Under the pieces are notes generated by a model. It was not told the origin of the DNA and ran no database searches. It was given only the letters and a program-made list of their open reading frames with translations. Positions 1-6,168 of a stretch of 6,657 nt of DNA are shown here, one piece after another. The stretch covers positions 1-6,657 of the forward strand of contig JAISGZ010000067.1 in the NCBI GenBank assembly GCA_031262845.1, in the 5' to 3' direction. The stretch comes from Propionibacteriaceae bacterium (lineage in GTDB: Bacteria > Actinomycetota > Actinomycetes > Propionibacteriales > Propionibacteriaceae). Position numbers and translations under genes: made by a program. Position 1 is the first letter of the stretch, and every line of letters starts with the position of its first letter.

Positions 1-1
1 G

Positions 2-805
2 ACGTCGGCTCCGAGTTCGTCGCCGTCCAGTTCGAGTCAGTCGTCGATGTCCAGCCCGGCTTCGTCGTCGGCGGTTAGTAGTGCCAGTTCGACGGCTTCG
101 TCGTCGCCCAGCACGACGGTTCCGAGTACCACGACGCCAAGTACGACCGTGCCAAGCACGACGACTCCGAGTACCACGGTGCCGAGCACGACGGCTCCCA
201 GCACGACGCCGAGTTCGTCGCCGACCAGCAGCCAACCGGTGACCTCGTCGCCGTCGTCGAGTGCGTCGACTTCGTCGAGCCAGCCGACTGCCAGTCAGCC
301 GAGTTCCAGCACCAGCACATCGGTCGCCTCGTCGGCTTCACAGCCGTCGACGCCGAGTTCAACGGCTCCCGTAACCAGCCCGTCGGCTTCCGACCTGGTG
401 GTCAACGGTGCGGTCAACGGTCTCGACTACCGCTTCGTCGGTACCGGCTTCGAACCAGGTGAAATGGTCCAAGGCACGTTGTATTCAACGCCGGTCGACC
501 TCGGTACCGTGACTGCGGATGCCAACGGCATGGTGGTCTTCTCCGGCACCTTGGCGACGGCGCTCGAACCAGGGGCACACCGGATCGTCATGACCGGTGA
601 GCGCTCGGGTACCGTCGAACAGGCCTTCACCTTGGCGGGCCCGTCGGCGCCGTCAACCTCGGCCTCGTCGGCGCCGATCAAGGGCGGTGACCTACCGGGC
701 ACCGGTTCCGGTGCAACCAGCCGGTTGGCCTTGGCCGGTGTGATCGCGCTGGCCCTAGGTGCCGCTGCGGTGATCATCGCGATCCGTCGCCGGACGACCG
801 AATAA
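2..805 (+). CDS. LPXTG-anchored surface protein, C-terminal part (5' end outside window)
   Basis: The frame is open from base 2 to TAA at 803-805, and the ATG at 47 lies inside low-complexity Ser/Pro coding sequence, so the true start is probably upstream; about 267 residues are visible. Numbering from the Met at 47, residues 1-115 are a Ser/Thr/Pro stalk with no predicted fold. Residues about 116-198 form a compact Ig-like beta domain (GTGFEPGE, TPVDLGTV, ADANG, EPGAHRIV) of the kind found near the C-terminus of many actinobacterial surface proteins. A second short Ser/Ala linker precedes LPGTG at 216-220, a hydrophobic helix at about 226-247 and an RRR tail. This is a complete sortase signal: cleavage between T and G should link the protein to peptidoglycan, with the stalk spanning the wall. 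The stalk may be O-glycosylated (inference). The N-terminal functional domain, if any, is outside the window, so the role (adhesin, enzyme or other) is unknown. A strong terminator follows 16 nt after the stop. Confidence 0.9.
   Translation, partial: TSAPSSSPSSSSQSSMSSPASSSAVSSASSTASSSPSTTVPSTTTPSTTVPSTTTPSTTVPSTTAPSTTPSSSPTSSQPVTSSPSSSASTSSSQPTASQPSSSTSTSVASSASQPSTPSSTAPVTSPSASDLVVNGAVNGLDYRFVGTGFEPGEMVQGTLYSTPVDLGTVTADANGMVVFSGTLATALEPGAHRIVMTGERSGTVEQAFTLAGPSAPSTSASSAPIKGGDLPGTGSGATSRLALAGVIALALGAAAVIIAIRRRTTE
107..208 (+). repeat. PSTT(V/T/A) pentapeptide repeats in the stalk
   Basis: Residues 21-54 (counted from the Met at 47) are seven near-perfect copies of PSTT plus a variable V, T or A; the seventh copy lacks the fifth residue. 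The first copies alternate V and T, giving a ten-residue (30-nt) higher-order period. Serine codons alternate AGC and AGT, and threonine codons ACG and ACC, so the repeat is more exact in protein than in DNA. This is an extended stalk, not a folded domain. Confidence 0.9.
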
Positions 806-821
806 CACGATCAACACTAAC

Positions 822-866
822 CACGGTGCCGGGCTGACCTACGGGTGAGCCCGGCACCGTGATTTT
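822..866 (+). terminator. Intrinsic terminator with 14-bp perfect stem and UACG tetraloop
   Basis: Bases 822-835 (CACGGTGCCGGGCT) are perfectly complementary to 848-861 (AGCCCGGCACCGTG). Inside the apical loop, after one G-G mismatch, ACC at 837-839 pairs with GGT at 844-846 and closes a cUACGg loop, a member of the very stable UNCG tetraloop class. The stem is followed by ATTTTG, a short T-run. It begins 16 nt after the stop of the surface-protein gene and should end that transcript. The stem is nearly symmetrical, but the reverse orientation lacks a good T-run, and icd ends about 440 bp away, so action on icd is doubtful. Confidence 0.85.
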
Positions 867-1049
867 GTGCGGTGACCAACGAATTACGTGACGTCTTCGC
901 GGTTATCTCGATACCAGGTCGTAGAGGTGGTGTTTATCCGGATGGCGTGGATCAAGTGGAGCCAGGGACCGGACCGCCTGTCCGAATTTCTGTGATGATT
1001 TCAGCTCACTGAACCGATTCGGAGCTCAGGCAGTGGTCAGCGAATCGCT

Positions 1050-1115
1050 ATTGAGACCTCACCGGGTTGGGCTGAACGGGGCAGACCACTCCGCCAGGCA
1101 GAACGCACAGCGACT
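1050..1115. repeat. 66-bp direct repeat, copy A
   Basis: It aligns without gaps to 1190-1255, with 56 of 66 bases identical. The best conserved blocks are CTCACCGGGT, AGACCAC and the 13-base GCAGAACGCACAG. The ten differences show no codon-position bias in any frame I tried, so this does not look like coding sequence. Its family is not recognised. Confidence 0.8.
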
Positions 1116-1189
1116 CCACAGTGATCACTGATACGCCCCGGGTTTGGTGGAGGGTGTTTTATGCCGGGGCCGGTTGGTTCTGGCGGTCA

Positions 1190-1255
1190 ATTGCGATCTC
1201 ACCGGGTCGGGATGAGCGGGGTAGACCACACCGCCACGCAGAACGCACAGTGACC
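1190..1255. repeat. 66-bp direct repeat, copy B
   Basis: This is the second copy, in the same orientation and exactly 140 bp downstream of copy A, with no insertion or deletion between the two. The 74 bp separating the copies do not repeat, so this is a spaced pair and not a continuous 140-bp tandem array. Copy B ends about 50 bp beyond the icd stop codon. Confidence 0.8.
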
Positions 1256-1307
1256 AAGACGAATCACACGACCGGCGTAACAGGGCCGGAGAAGGCGTGA
1301 CGGTGTA

Positions 1308-2528
1308 CTACGCGACCAAAGCCCGCGCCAAATTATCCGACACGGCGTTGAGGAACTGCTCGGTCGTCAACCAGGGTTGGTCATCCCCGATCAACAACGC
1401 TAAATCCTTGGTCATCTGACCGGCTTCGACCGTCGTGACACAGACCCGCTCCAGGGTTTCGGCGAAATTCACCACCGCCGGCGTGCTATCAAGCTGACCC
1501 CGGTGTTTCAGCCCACCGGTCCAGGCGAAGATCGAAGCGATCGGGTTGGTCGAGGTCGGCTGGCCTTGCTGATGCATCCGCCAGTGCCGCGTCACCGTGC
1601 CGTGAGCGGCTTCGGCCTCGACGGTCCGACCGTCCGGCGTCATCAACACCGAGGTCATCAAACCGAGCGAACCAAAGCCTTGGGCCACGGTGTCCGACTG
1701 GACGTCACCGTCGTAATTCTTGCAAGCCCAGAGATAGCCGCCCTCCCACTTCAGAGCTGCCGCCACCATGTCGTCGATTAAACGGTGTTCGTAGGTCAGG
1801 CCGGCGGCCTCGAATTGTTCCTCGTACTCAGCGGCAAAAACCTCCGCGAAGGTGTCCTTGAACTGGCCGTCGTAAGCCTTGAGGATCGTGTTCTTGGTCG
1901 ACAGATAAACCGGATAATGCCGCCGCAGCGCGTAGGCGAAACAAGCCCGGGCGAAATCCCGGATCGAATCGAGGAAGTTGTACATCCCCATGGCGACACC
2001 ACCGCCGTCGGGGTAATCGGCCACGACGAACTCCATCGGTGCCGAGCCGTCGGCCGGTTGGTAGGCGATTGTGACCCGGCCGGCTCCCGGCACGACGAAG
2101 TTCTGGGCTTTGTACTGGTCGGCGTGGGCGTGACGGGCGATGACGATCGGCTTGGTCCAGCCGGGTACCAGCCGCGGCACATTGCGACAGATGATCGGCT
2201 CGCGGAAGACGACACCGCCGAGGATGTTCCGGATCGTGCCATTAGGCGAGGCCCACATCTTCTTCAGGCCGAACTCTTCGACCCGGGCCTCATCCGGCGT
2301 GATGGTGGCACATTTGACGCCGACGCCGGCGGCTTGGATGGCCCGGGCGGCGTCGACCGTCACCTGGTCATTGGTGGCGTCGCGGTTCGTGATCGACAGG
2401 TCGAAGTAGTTGAGGTCGACATCGAGGTGGGGGAGAATCAGCTGTCGTTTGATTGCTTCCCAGATGACATGGGTCATCTCGTCGCCATCCAGCTCGACCA
2501 CTGGTCCGGCTACCTTGATTCGGGCCAT
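1308..2528 (-). CDS. icd: NADP-dependent isocitrate dehydrogenase, eukaryotic-type homodimeric form
   Basis: It oxidises isocitrate to 2-oxoglutarate and CO2 with NADP+, a cytosolic TCA-cycle step that also supplies NADPH. The 406-residue product aligns without gaps to human IDH1 over at least the first 328 residues, so the numbering coincides. Substrate residues T77, S94, N96, R100, R109, R132, Y139 and K212 are present, as are metal ligands D252, D275 and D279. The NADP-phosphate determinants R314 and H315 (HGTVTRH) and N328 are also present. The opening ELDGDEMT and the blocks NRDATNDQV, ATITPDE, SPNGTIRNILGG and KNYDGDVQSD are hallmarks of the family. I chose the ATG at 2526-2528 because AAGGAG lies 6 nt upstream and homology begins there; a TTG 24 nt further upstream would add eight unmatched residues. 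The usual G131 and G136 of IDH1 are both alanine (ARHAHADQ). The gene appears monocistronic and is convergent with the surface-protein gene. Confidence 0.96.
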   Translation of the reverse strand: MARIKVAGPVVELDGDEMTHVIWEAIKRQLILPHLDVDLNYFDLSITNRDATNDQVTVDAARAIQAAGVGVKCATITPDEARVEEFGLKKMWASPNGTIRNILGGVVFREPIICRNVPRLVPGWTKPIVIARHAHADQYKAQNFVVPGAGRVTIAYQPADGSAPMEFVVADYPDGGGVAMGMYNFLDSIRDFARACFAYALRRHYPVYLSTKNTILKAYDGQFKDTFAEVFAAEYEEQFEAAGLTYEHRLIDDMVAAALKWEGGYLWACKNYDGDVQSDTVAQGFGSLGLMTSVLMTPDGRTVEAEAAHGTVTRHWRMHQQGQPTSTNPIASIFAWTGGLKHRGQLDSTPAVVNFAETLERVCVTTVEAGQMTKDLALLIGDDQPWLTTEQFLNAVSDNLARALVA

Positions 2529-2534
2529 GACATA

Positions 2535-2540
2535 CTCCTT
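2535..2540 (-). promoter_or_regulatory. Ribosome binding site of icd
   Basis: On the minus strand AAGGAG stands 6 nt before the ATG at 2528. This near-ideal site decides between that ATG and the upstream in-frame TTG at 2552, which would place the Shine-Dalgarno sequence inside the coding region. Confidence 0.85.
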
Positions 2541-2542
2541 AG

Positions 2543-2572
2543 CGTCGTTCAAGTCGGCGTTGTTCAGGTCGG
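2543..2572 (-). repeat. 15-bp tandem duplication in the icd leader
   Basis: Two adjacent 15-bp units (CGTCGTTCAAGTCGG at 2543-2557 and CGTTGTTCAGGTCGG at 2558-2572, plus strand) match at 13 of 15 bases. They lie immediately upstream of the icd ribosome binding site. They could be a direct-repeat regulator site or a simple duplication; nothing visible decides. Confidence 0.6.
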
Positions 2573-2848
2573 ACTGTCAATGAGCTTGAGGACCGCCACG
2601 ATGTCAGCCAAGCCGCCTGCCTCGGACACTCTAGTGGTCGGTTTCTCTATCCCGTCACGTTCATGAGCCACCAGCCGGGATTCTCTCCGCCACCTGCCAC
2701 CGCCCAGGCTTGCTCTCGGCGGCGGCCAGCCACAGTTTGGTGACCGCTGTCCCACTGGCGTCTTGGCGGACCACACATCAGGGCACGGCTTCCGCCTACC
2801 TGTACAGTGGTGGTTGTTGTCGACACGAAAGGGTGCGCCGTCAGTTAG

Positions 2849-4171
2849 ATGGACAACTTGGGCCTCCAAATCGTTCTGATCCTGCTGTTCATTCTCATCG
2901 GGGCAGTTTTCGTAGCCGCCGAAATGTCGCTCGTGACCTTGCGTGAGTCACAGCTGCGGCAATTGGCCCAGCGCGGCGCTCGTGGTCGTAAGGTGGCCGA
3001 TTTAGCGGCTAACCCGAACCGTTTTCTGTCAGCCGTCCAAATCTGTATTACGGTCTTCGGCTTCCTGGCCGCCTCGTTCGGCGCTGACACGGTGGCCGAG
3101 CGGTTGGCCGGCTGGCTCAGCGGTCACGGCGTGCCGGGAGCCCAGGCCATCGCCCTGATCGCCGTCACGCTCGTCATCTCCTATTTCTCGATTGTGCTCG
3201 GTGAATTGTCGGCCAAACGGCTGGCTATGCAGCGGGCCGAGTCGATGGCGTTGACGTTGGCCGGACCAATTGATCTGATCGCCCGCCTGCTCAGTCCCGT
3301 GATCTGGTTACTGGGGGCCTCGACCAATATCATCGTCCGGCTCCTGGGCGGCGATCCGAAAGCCTCGCGCGAAGCCGTCACGGAAGAGGAAATCCGGGCC
3401 ATGGTGACCGAATCGGCTTTCCTCGGAGTTGAGGAACGTCAGATCGTCGATGAGGTTTTCGCCGCCGGTCAGCGGACGTTGCGCGAGGTCATGGTGCCGC
3501 GGACCGAAGCCAAGTTCCTCGACGGCGATCTGCCGGCCCGCCAGGCCATTACCGAGATCGAATCAGCGGCTCATTCACGCTATCCCGTGATCGGCCAGTC
3601 GGTCGACGACATCATCGGTTTCCTCCACGTCCGGGATCTGATGGACCTCGACCCGCCGACGCTACGGGCGCCGATCCGGCAACTGGTCCGGCCGATCATC
3701 GCGCTGCCCGACACGGTCAAGGTCCTGCACGCTCTCAACGACATGCGGCGGCAACATTCTCACCTGGCCATTGTGCGCGATGAATACGGTGGCACGGCCG
3801 GCATCGTGACGCTCGAAGACCTAGTCGAAGAGCTGGTGGGCGACATCGAGGACGAGTATGACGTGCCGTCGCCGACCCCGAGTACGGAGGCCGACGGTAT
3901 CGACGGGTTGACGACGTTGGAGGAGTTCGAACACCTGACGGGTTATCGCCTGCCCGAGGGGCCCTATGACACGGTGGCCGGTTTCTGGGTCGCTCAGCGG
4001 GGGGCGATGCCCACCGTCGGTGACACGATCACGGTTGATTTGCTGCGGCCACGGAGTCAGGTCCTGGTCCGGTGTGAGATGAAGGTGACGGAGACGGATG
4101 GGCGTCGGGCCTCCCGGATCGCGCTGCGCCCCGTCACGCCGCTGGCGGGGACGGAATCCGTCTCAACCTAA
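2849..4171 (+). CDS. CNNM/CorC (HlyC-like) family membrane protein with DUF21, CBS pair and CorC_HlyC domains
   Basis: The 440-residue product has the full architecture and usual length of the family. A DUF21/CNNM membrane domain covers about 1-190, with hydrophobic segments near 6-25, 58-78, 99-118 and 135-166. A CBS pair follows at about 212-335, containing VMVPRT (214-219), SRYPVIG (243-249) and DEYGGTAGIVTLEDLVEELVGDI around 311-333. A C-terminal CorC_HlyC domain spans about 350-432. Relatives are implicated in Mg2+ (and Co2+) export or magnesium homeostasis, with the CBS pair sensing nucleotides; the old name hemolysin is misleading. The membrane motif usually written GELxPK reads GELSAK at 118-123, lacking the proline. 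The start is uncertain: the ATG directly follows an in-frame TAG, and the nearest purine tract, AAAGGG at 2828-2833, is 15 nt away, so initiation is weak or leaderless-like. It is transcribed alone, divergent from icd. Confidence 0.92.
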   Translation: MDNLGLQIVLILLFILIGAVFVAAEMSLVTLRESQLRQLAQRGARGRKVADLAANPNRFLSAVQICITVFGFLAASFGADTVAERLAGWLSGHGVPGAQAIALIAVTLVISYFSIVLGELSAKRLAMQRAESMALTLAGPIDLIARLLSPVIWLLGASTNIIVRLLGGDPKASREAVTEEEIRAMVTESAFLGVEERQIVDEVFAAGQRTLREVMVPRTEAKFLDGDLPARQAITEIESAAHSRYPVIGQSVDDIIGFLHVRDLMDLDPPTLRAPIRQLVRPIIALPDTVKVLHALNDMRRQHSHLAIVRDEYGGTAGIVTLEDLVEELVGDIEDEYDVPSPTPSTEADGIDGLTTLEEFEHLTGYRLPEGPYDTVAGFWVAQRGAMPTVGDTITVDLLRPRSQVLVRCEMKVTETDGRRASRIALRPVTPLAGTESVST

Positions 4172-4292
4172 CCGGTGCGGCAGTCAGCCAGAGGAACCGC
4201 TGGCAGTGGACCAATTGGTGACTAAGACAACGCGGCAGAGAGGCACGGGCCGCAGCGAATGTGACAATCCAAACGCGATAACCCATCACCTA

Positions 4293-5075
4293 CTATTCCG
4301 TTGGCTCATCCCACTGGGCCAGCATCTTCCGGAGCCAAGCCCGGACGTCGAGCCCGTAAACACGGTTGATCAATTCCGGTTGCACGACCTCGTTCAGGTG
4401 ACCGCTGGCCACGGTCTGACCACGGTCGAGGAGGACGGCGTGACTGCCATAGGCCCTGGCCAAGCTCAGGTCGTGAATGACCGAAACGATGGCCTTACCG
4501 GGTTGAGCGACCCAGGACCGTAAAACCTGGAAGATCTGTTGTTGGTGGATCAGGTCGAGGTGGTTGGTCGGTTCGTCGAGCAGCAAAATATCGGGGTCCT
4601 GAGCTAGCGCCTGAGCCAGGAAGACCCGCTGTAATTCACCTCCCGACAAGGTCAGAACAGAGTGATCGAGTAAGTCGGTCAACCCGGTTAAGGCGACCGC
4701 CTGGTCACATAGATCAGTCTCCGGTTCGGCTTGGGACCCAGCCCACTGGAAACGGCCGCGGCGGTGAGCGTAACGGCCCAGCCGGACGACTTCGGCCACG
4801 CTGAAGGCGTAATCCAATCGGTGGCTTTGGCTGAGTAAGCCGATCCGCTGGGCGCGCAGAGCCGGCCGTAAACGGGCCAGATCGACGCCGTCACATTCGA
4901 CCGTGCCGCGGTAGGGGGCCCACTGAGCGAGGACGTTGAGCAGGGTTGATTTCCCAGCCCCATTAGGGCCGATGATCATGTACCAGTCACCCGCCGCGAC
5001 CTCAAGGTCAACCTGGTCGAGGAGGACCGTGTGGCCGTAGCGGACGCTGATGCGGCGGGCCGTCAGTTGTTTCAT
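4293..5075 (-). CDS. ABC importer ATP-binding protein, FecE/BtuD/HmuV type
   Basis: This cytoplasmic nucleotide-binding subunit powers the importer encoded by the two preceding genes. The 260 residues contain every ATPase motif in order: Walker A GPNGAGKST at 36-44, Q-loop Q83, signature LSGGEL at 143-148, Walker B ILLLDEP at 163-169, D-loop NHLD at 171-174 and switch H201. The stretch after the Q-loop (SVAEVVRLGR, 92-101) is characteristic of ATPases of siderophore, heme and cobalamin importers. Its ATG shares four bases (ATGA, 5075-5072) with the permease stop, and no Shine-Dalgarno sequence precedes it, so translation is probably coupled to the permease. The ligand is not determined by this subunit. 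It is the last gene visible in the operon; the next gene downstream is convergent. Confidence 0.94.
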   Translation of the reverse strand: MKQLTARRISVRYGHTVLLDQVDLEVAAGDWYMIIGPNGAGKSTLLNVLAQWAPYRGTVECDGVDLARLRPALRAQRIGLLSQSHRLDYAFSVAEVVRLGRYAHRRGRFQWAGSQAEPETDLCDQAVALTGLTDLLDHSVLTLSGGELQRVFLAQALAQDPDILLLDEPTNHLDLIHQQQIFQVLRSWVAQPGKAIVSVIHDLSLARAYGSHAVLLDRGQTVASGHLNEVVQPELINRVYGLDVRAWLRKMLAQWDEPTE

Positions 5076-6154
5076 CGGGCTGACCGCCGGGTCAGAGCGA
5101 CGATGTGGACGAAGATGATGGCGCCGATGAGCGACGTGATGACGCCAATCGGGAGTTCCTGGGGGCTGAACAAGAGCCGGGCCGCCAGGTCACAGAGCAT
5201 GAGGAAAATGGCGCCGCCGAACAGGCTGGCCGGTAGCAGCCGCCGGTGGTGGGGGCCGACCAGGCGTCGGGCCATGTGGGGGACGACCAGACCGACGAAG
5301 GCGATACTGCCGGCGACCGCGACGCTGAGGCCGATCAGGGCGGAGACCGTGATCAACAACACCAAGCGGACGTGTTTGACGTTGACACCGATGTGGTGGG
5401 CGTTGGTTTCACCGATCGCGAAAGCGTTGAGTTCTCGCCAGTGGCTGAGGACTGGCCCCCCGGCCACGATCAGCACAGCGGCCAGCACCAGAGCGTCGAT
5501 GTAGGTCGTTCCGGCTAGTGAACCCATGGTCCAGAAGATGACGTTGTGGAGTTGGTCGTCGGCGAAGACGATCAGGAGTGACAACAGGCTGGAGGCGAAC
5601 ATCGAGAAGATGATGCCGATCAAGATGATCGTGTTGGTCGACAGTGAACCGTCGATCGCCTGGGCCAAGCTGAGGATGATCATGAGGGATAGGAACGCCC
5701 CGAGACAGGCCATGATCATCGGGCTGGCGATCGACCAGGCCGGCCAGGTCAGACCGAAAACGATGACACTGACCGCACCCAGACTGGCGCCGGCGGCCAC
5801 GCCGAGGGTTGAACCGTCGGCCAAGGGGTTCTTCAGCAACCCCTGCATGGCCGCCCCGGCCAGCGCCAAGGCCGCGCCGACCAGCCCGGCGTTGATGACC
5901 CGGGGGAGCCGGATATCGATGATGATCGAGTCGGCCAGGCCTTGGGTGGGAGCGCCGCTGACAGCCCGGCCGATGGCCGCCGCGACTTCGCTCGGCGGCA
6001 CCAGGACACTGCCCAAACCGATACACAACAACGCCACCACCACGGTGACCAGCGCCAGCAGGAGATAAACCGAGAACGAAAACCCGGCCGACCGGGCGGG
6101 CCTCGAAGAGTGGTCCGCCCGGTGGCGAGTGGTAGTCGAACTGGCGTTGGGCAA
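5072..6154 (-). CDS. ABC importer permease, FecCD/BtuC type
   Basis: This integral membrane subunit dimerises to form the translocation channel of a type II importer. The 360 residues carry family hallmarks: RLPR (82-85) before GLVGAALALAGAAMQGLLKN, the block NPLADGSTLGV from 109, GSIAFVGLVVPHMAR at 282-296 and ELPIGVITSLIG from 333. About ten hydrophobic segments follow a 25-residue polar, positively charged N-terminus, as expected. The conserved GLVVPH region corresponds to the cytoplasmic helix that docks on the ATPase. The start is a TTG at 6154, 14 nt after the stop of the binding-protein gene; no in-frame ATG or GTG lies nearby, only a CTG 18 nt further upstream. GAGG sits 12-13 nt ahead of the TTG, a loose ribosome site. 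The first Met inside the protein is at 103, within a conserved motif, so a much later start is excluded. Confidence 0.93.
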   Translation of the reverse strand: MPNASSTTTRHRADHSSRPARSAGFSFSVYLLLALVTVVVALLCIGLGSVLVPPSEVAAAIGRAVSGAPTQGLADSIIIDIRLPRVINAGLVGAALALAGAAMQGLLKNPLADGSTLGVAAGASLGAVSVIVFGLTWPAWSIASPMIMACLGAFLSLMIILSLAQAIDGSLSTNTIILIGIIFSMFASSLLSLLIVFADDQLHNVIFWTMGSLAGTTYIDALVLAAVLIVAGGPVLSHWRELNAFAIGETNAHHIGVNVKHVRLVLLITVSALIGLSVAVAGSIAFVGLVVPHMARRLVGPHHRRLLPASLFGGAIFLMLCDLAARLLFSPQELPIGVITSLIGAIIFVHIVALTRRSAR

Positions 6155-6168
6155 GGTGGTTCGCGACC

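Larger units (their letters stand above)
867..1307. other. Convergent intergenic region with no convincing gene; contains diverged repeats
   Basis: This roughly 440-bp gap lies between the surface-protein terminator and the 3' end of icd. I find no open frame with a start, a ribosome site and recognisable protein content. It holds two 66-bp direct repeats (listed separately), a perfect 12-bp palindrome CAGTGATCACTG at 1119-1130, and a 7-bp inverted pair GCCCCGG/CCGGGGC at 1135-1141 and 1164-1170. A weak 5-bp stem at 1272-1276/1285-1289 lies just past the icd stop and could contribute to its termination, but it lacks a T-run. The region may be a remnant of a small repeat element; nothing identifies which. 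Confidence 0.6.
2529..2848. other. Divergent intergenic region between icd and the CNNM-family gene
   Basis: This 320-bp stretch must carry the promoters of both flanking genes. Towards icd, a consensus TTGACA reads on the minus strand at 2580-2575, but no good -10 hexamer follows at 16-18 bp. A TAGAGT (2633-2628) with a TGAC-containing hexamer upstream is an alternative, with a long 19-bp spacer. Towards the plus-strand gene, TACAGT at 2803-2808 fits the loose TAnnnT -10 pattern without a good -35; TGTCGACA at 2818-2825 is a short palindrome. All promoter assignments here are weak. I see no credible small gene, since frames crossing it lack starts with ribosome sites and recognisable content. 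Confidence 0.5.

Noticed and set aside
1161..1253. Small open frame starting ATG at 1161 through repeat copy B
   Set aside because: It has no good ribosome site, and comparison with copy A shows mostly amino-acid-changing differences, so there is no sign of coding selection.
2529..2552. Upstream TTG start for icd giving eight extra residues
   Set aside because: The extra residues have no counterpart in the family, and the AAGGAG ribosome site would lie inside the coding region; the ATG at 2528 gives numbering identical to IDH1.
1785..2666. Long plus-strand open frame across icd (293 codons)
   Set aside because: It is antisense to a fully conserved icd reading frame and its translation resembles no known family; long shadow frames are expected in GC-rich genes.
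2775..2815. Promoter for the CNNM-family gene with -10 TACAGT
   Set aside because: No recognisable -35 at proper spacing; a TAnnnT match alone is too common to call as a feature.
4210..4219. Perfect 10-bp palindrome ACCAATTGGT between convergent genes
   Set aside because: Short, single copy, located downstream of both genes, so a regulatory role is unlikely and chance is plausible.
4232..4253. Possible terminator for the importer operon (GCGGC/GCCGC stem)
   Set aside because: Only five base pairs with a 12-nt loop; the following minus-strand GTTGTCTT is only mildly T-rich. Not strong enough to list.
5246..6068. Plus-strand open frames opposite the permease
   Set aside because: They are antisense shadows of a well-conserved FecCD permease and show no family-like content.
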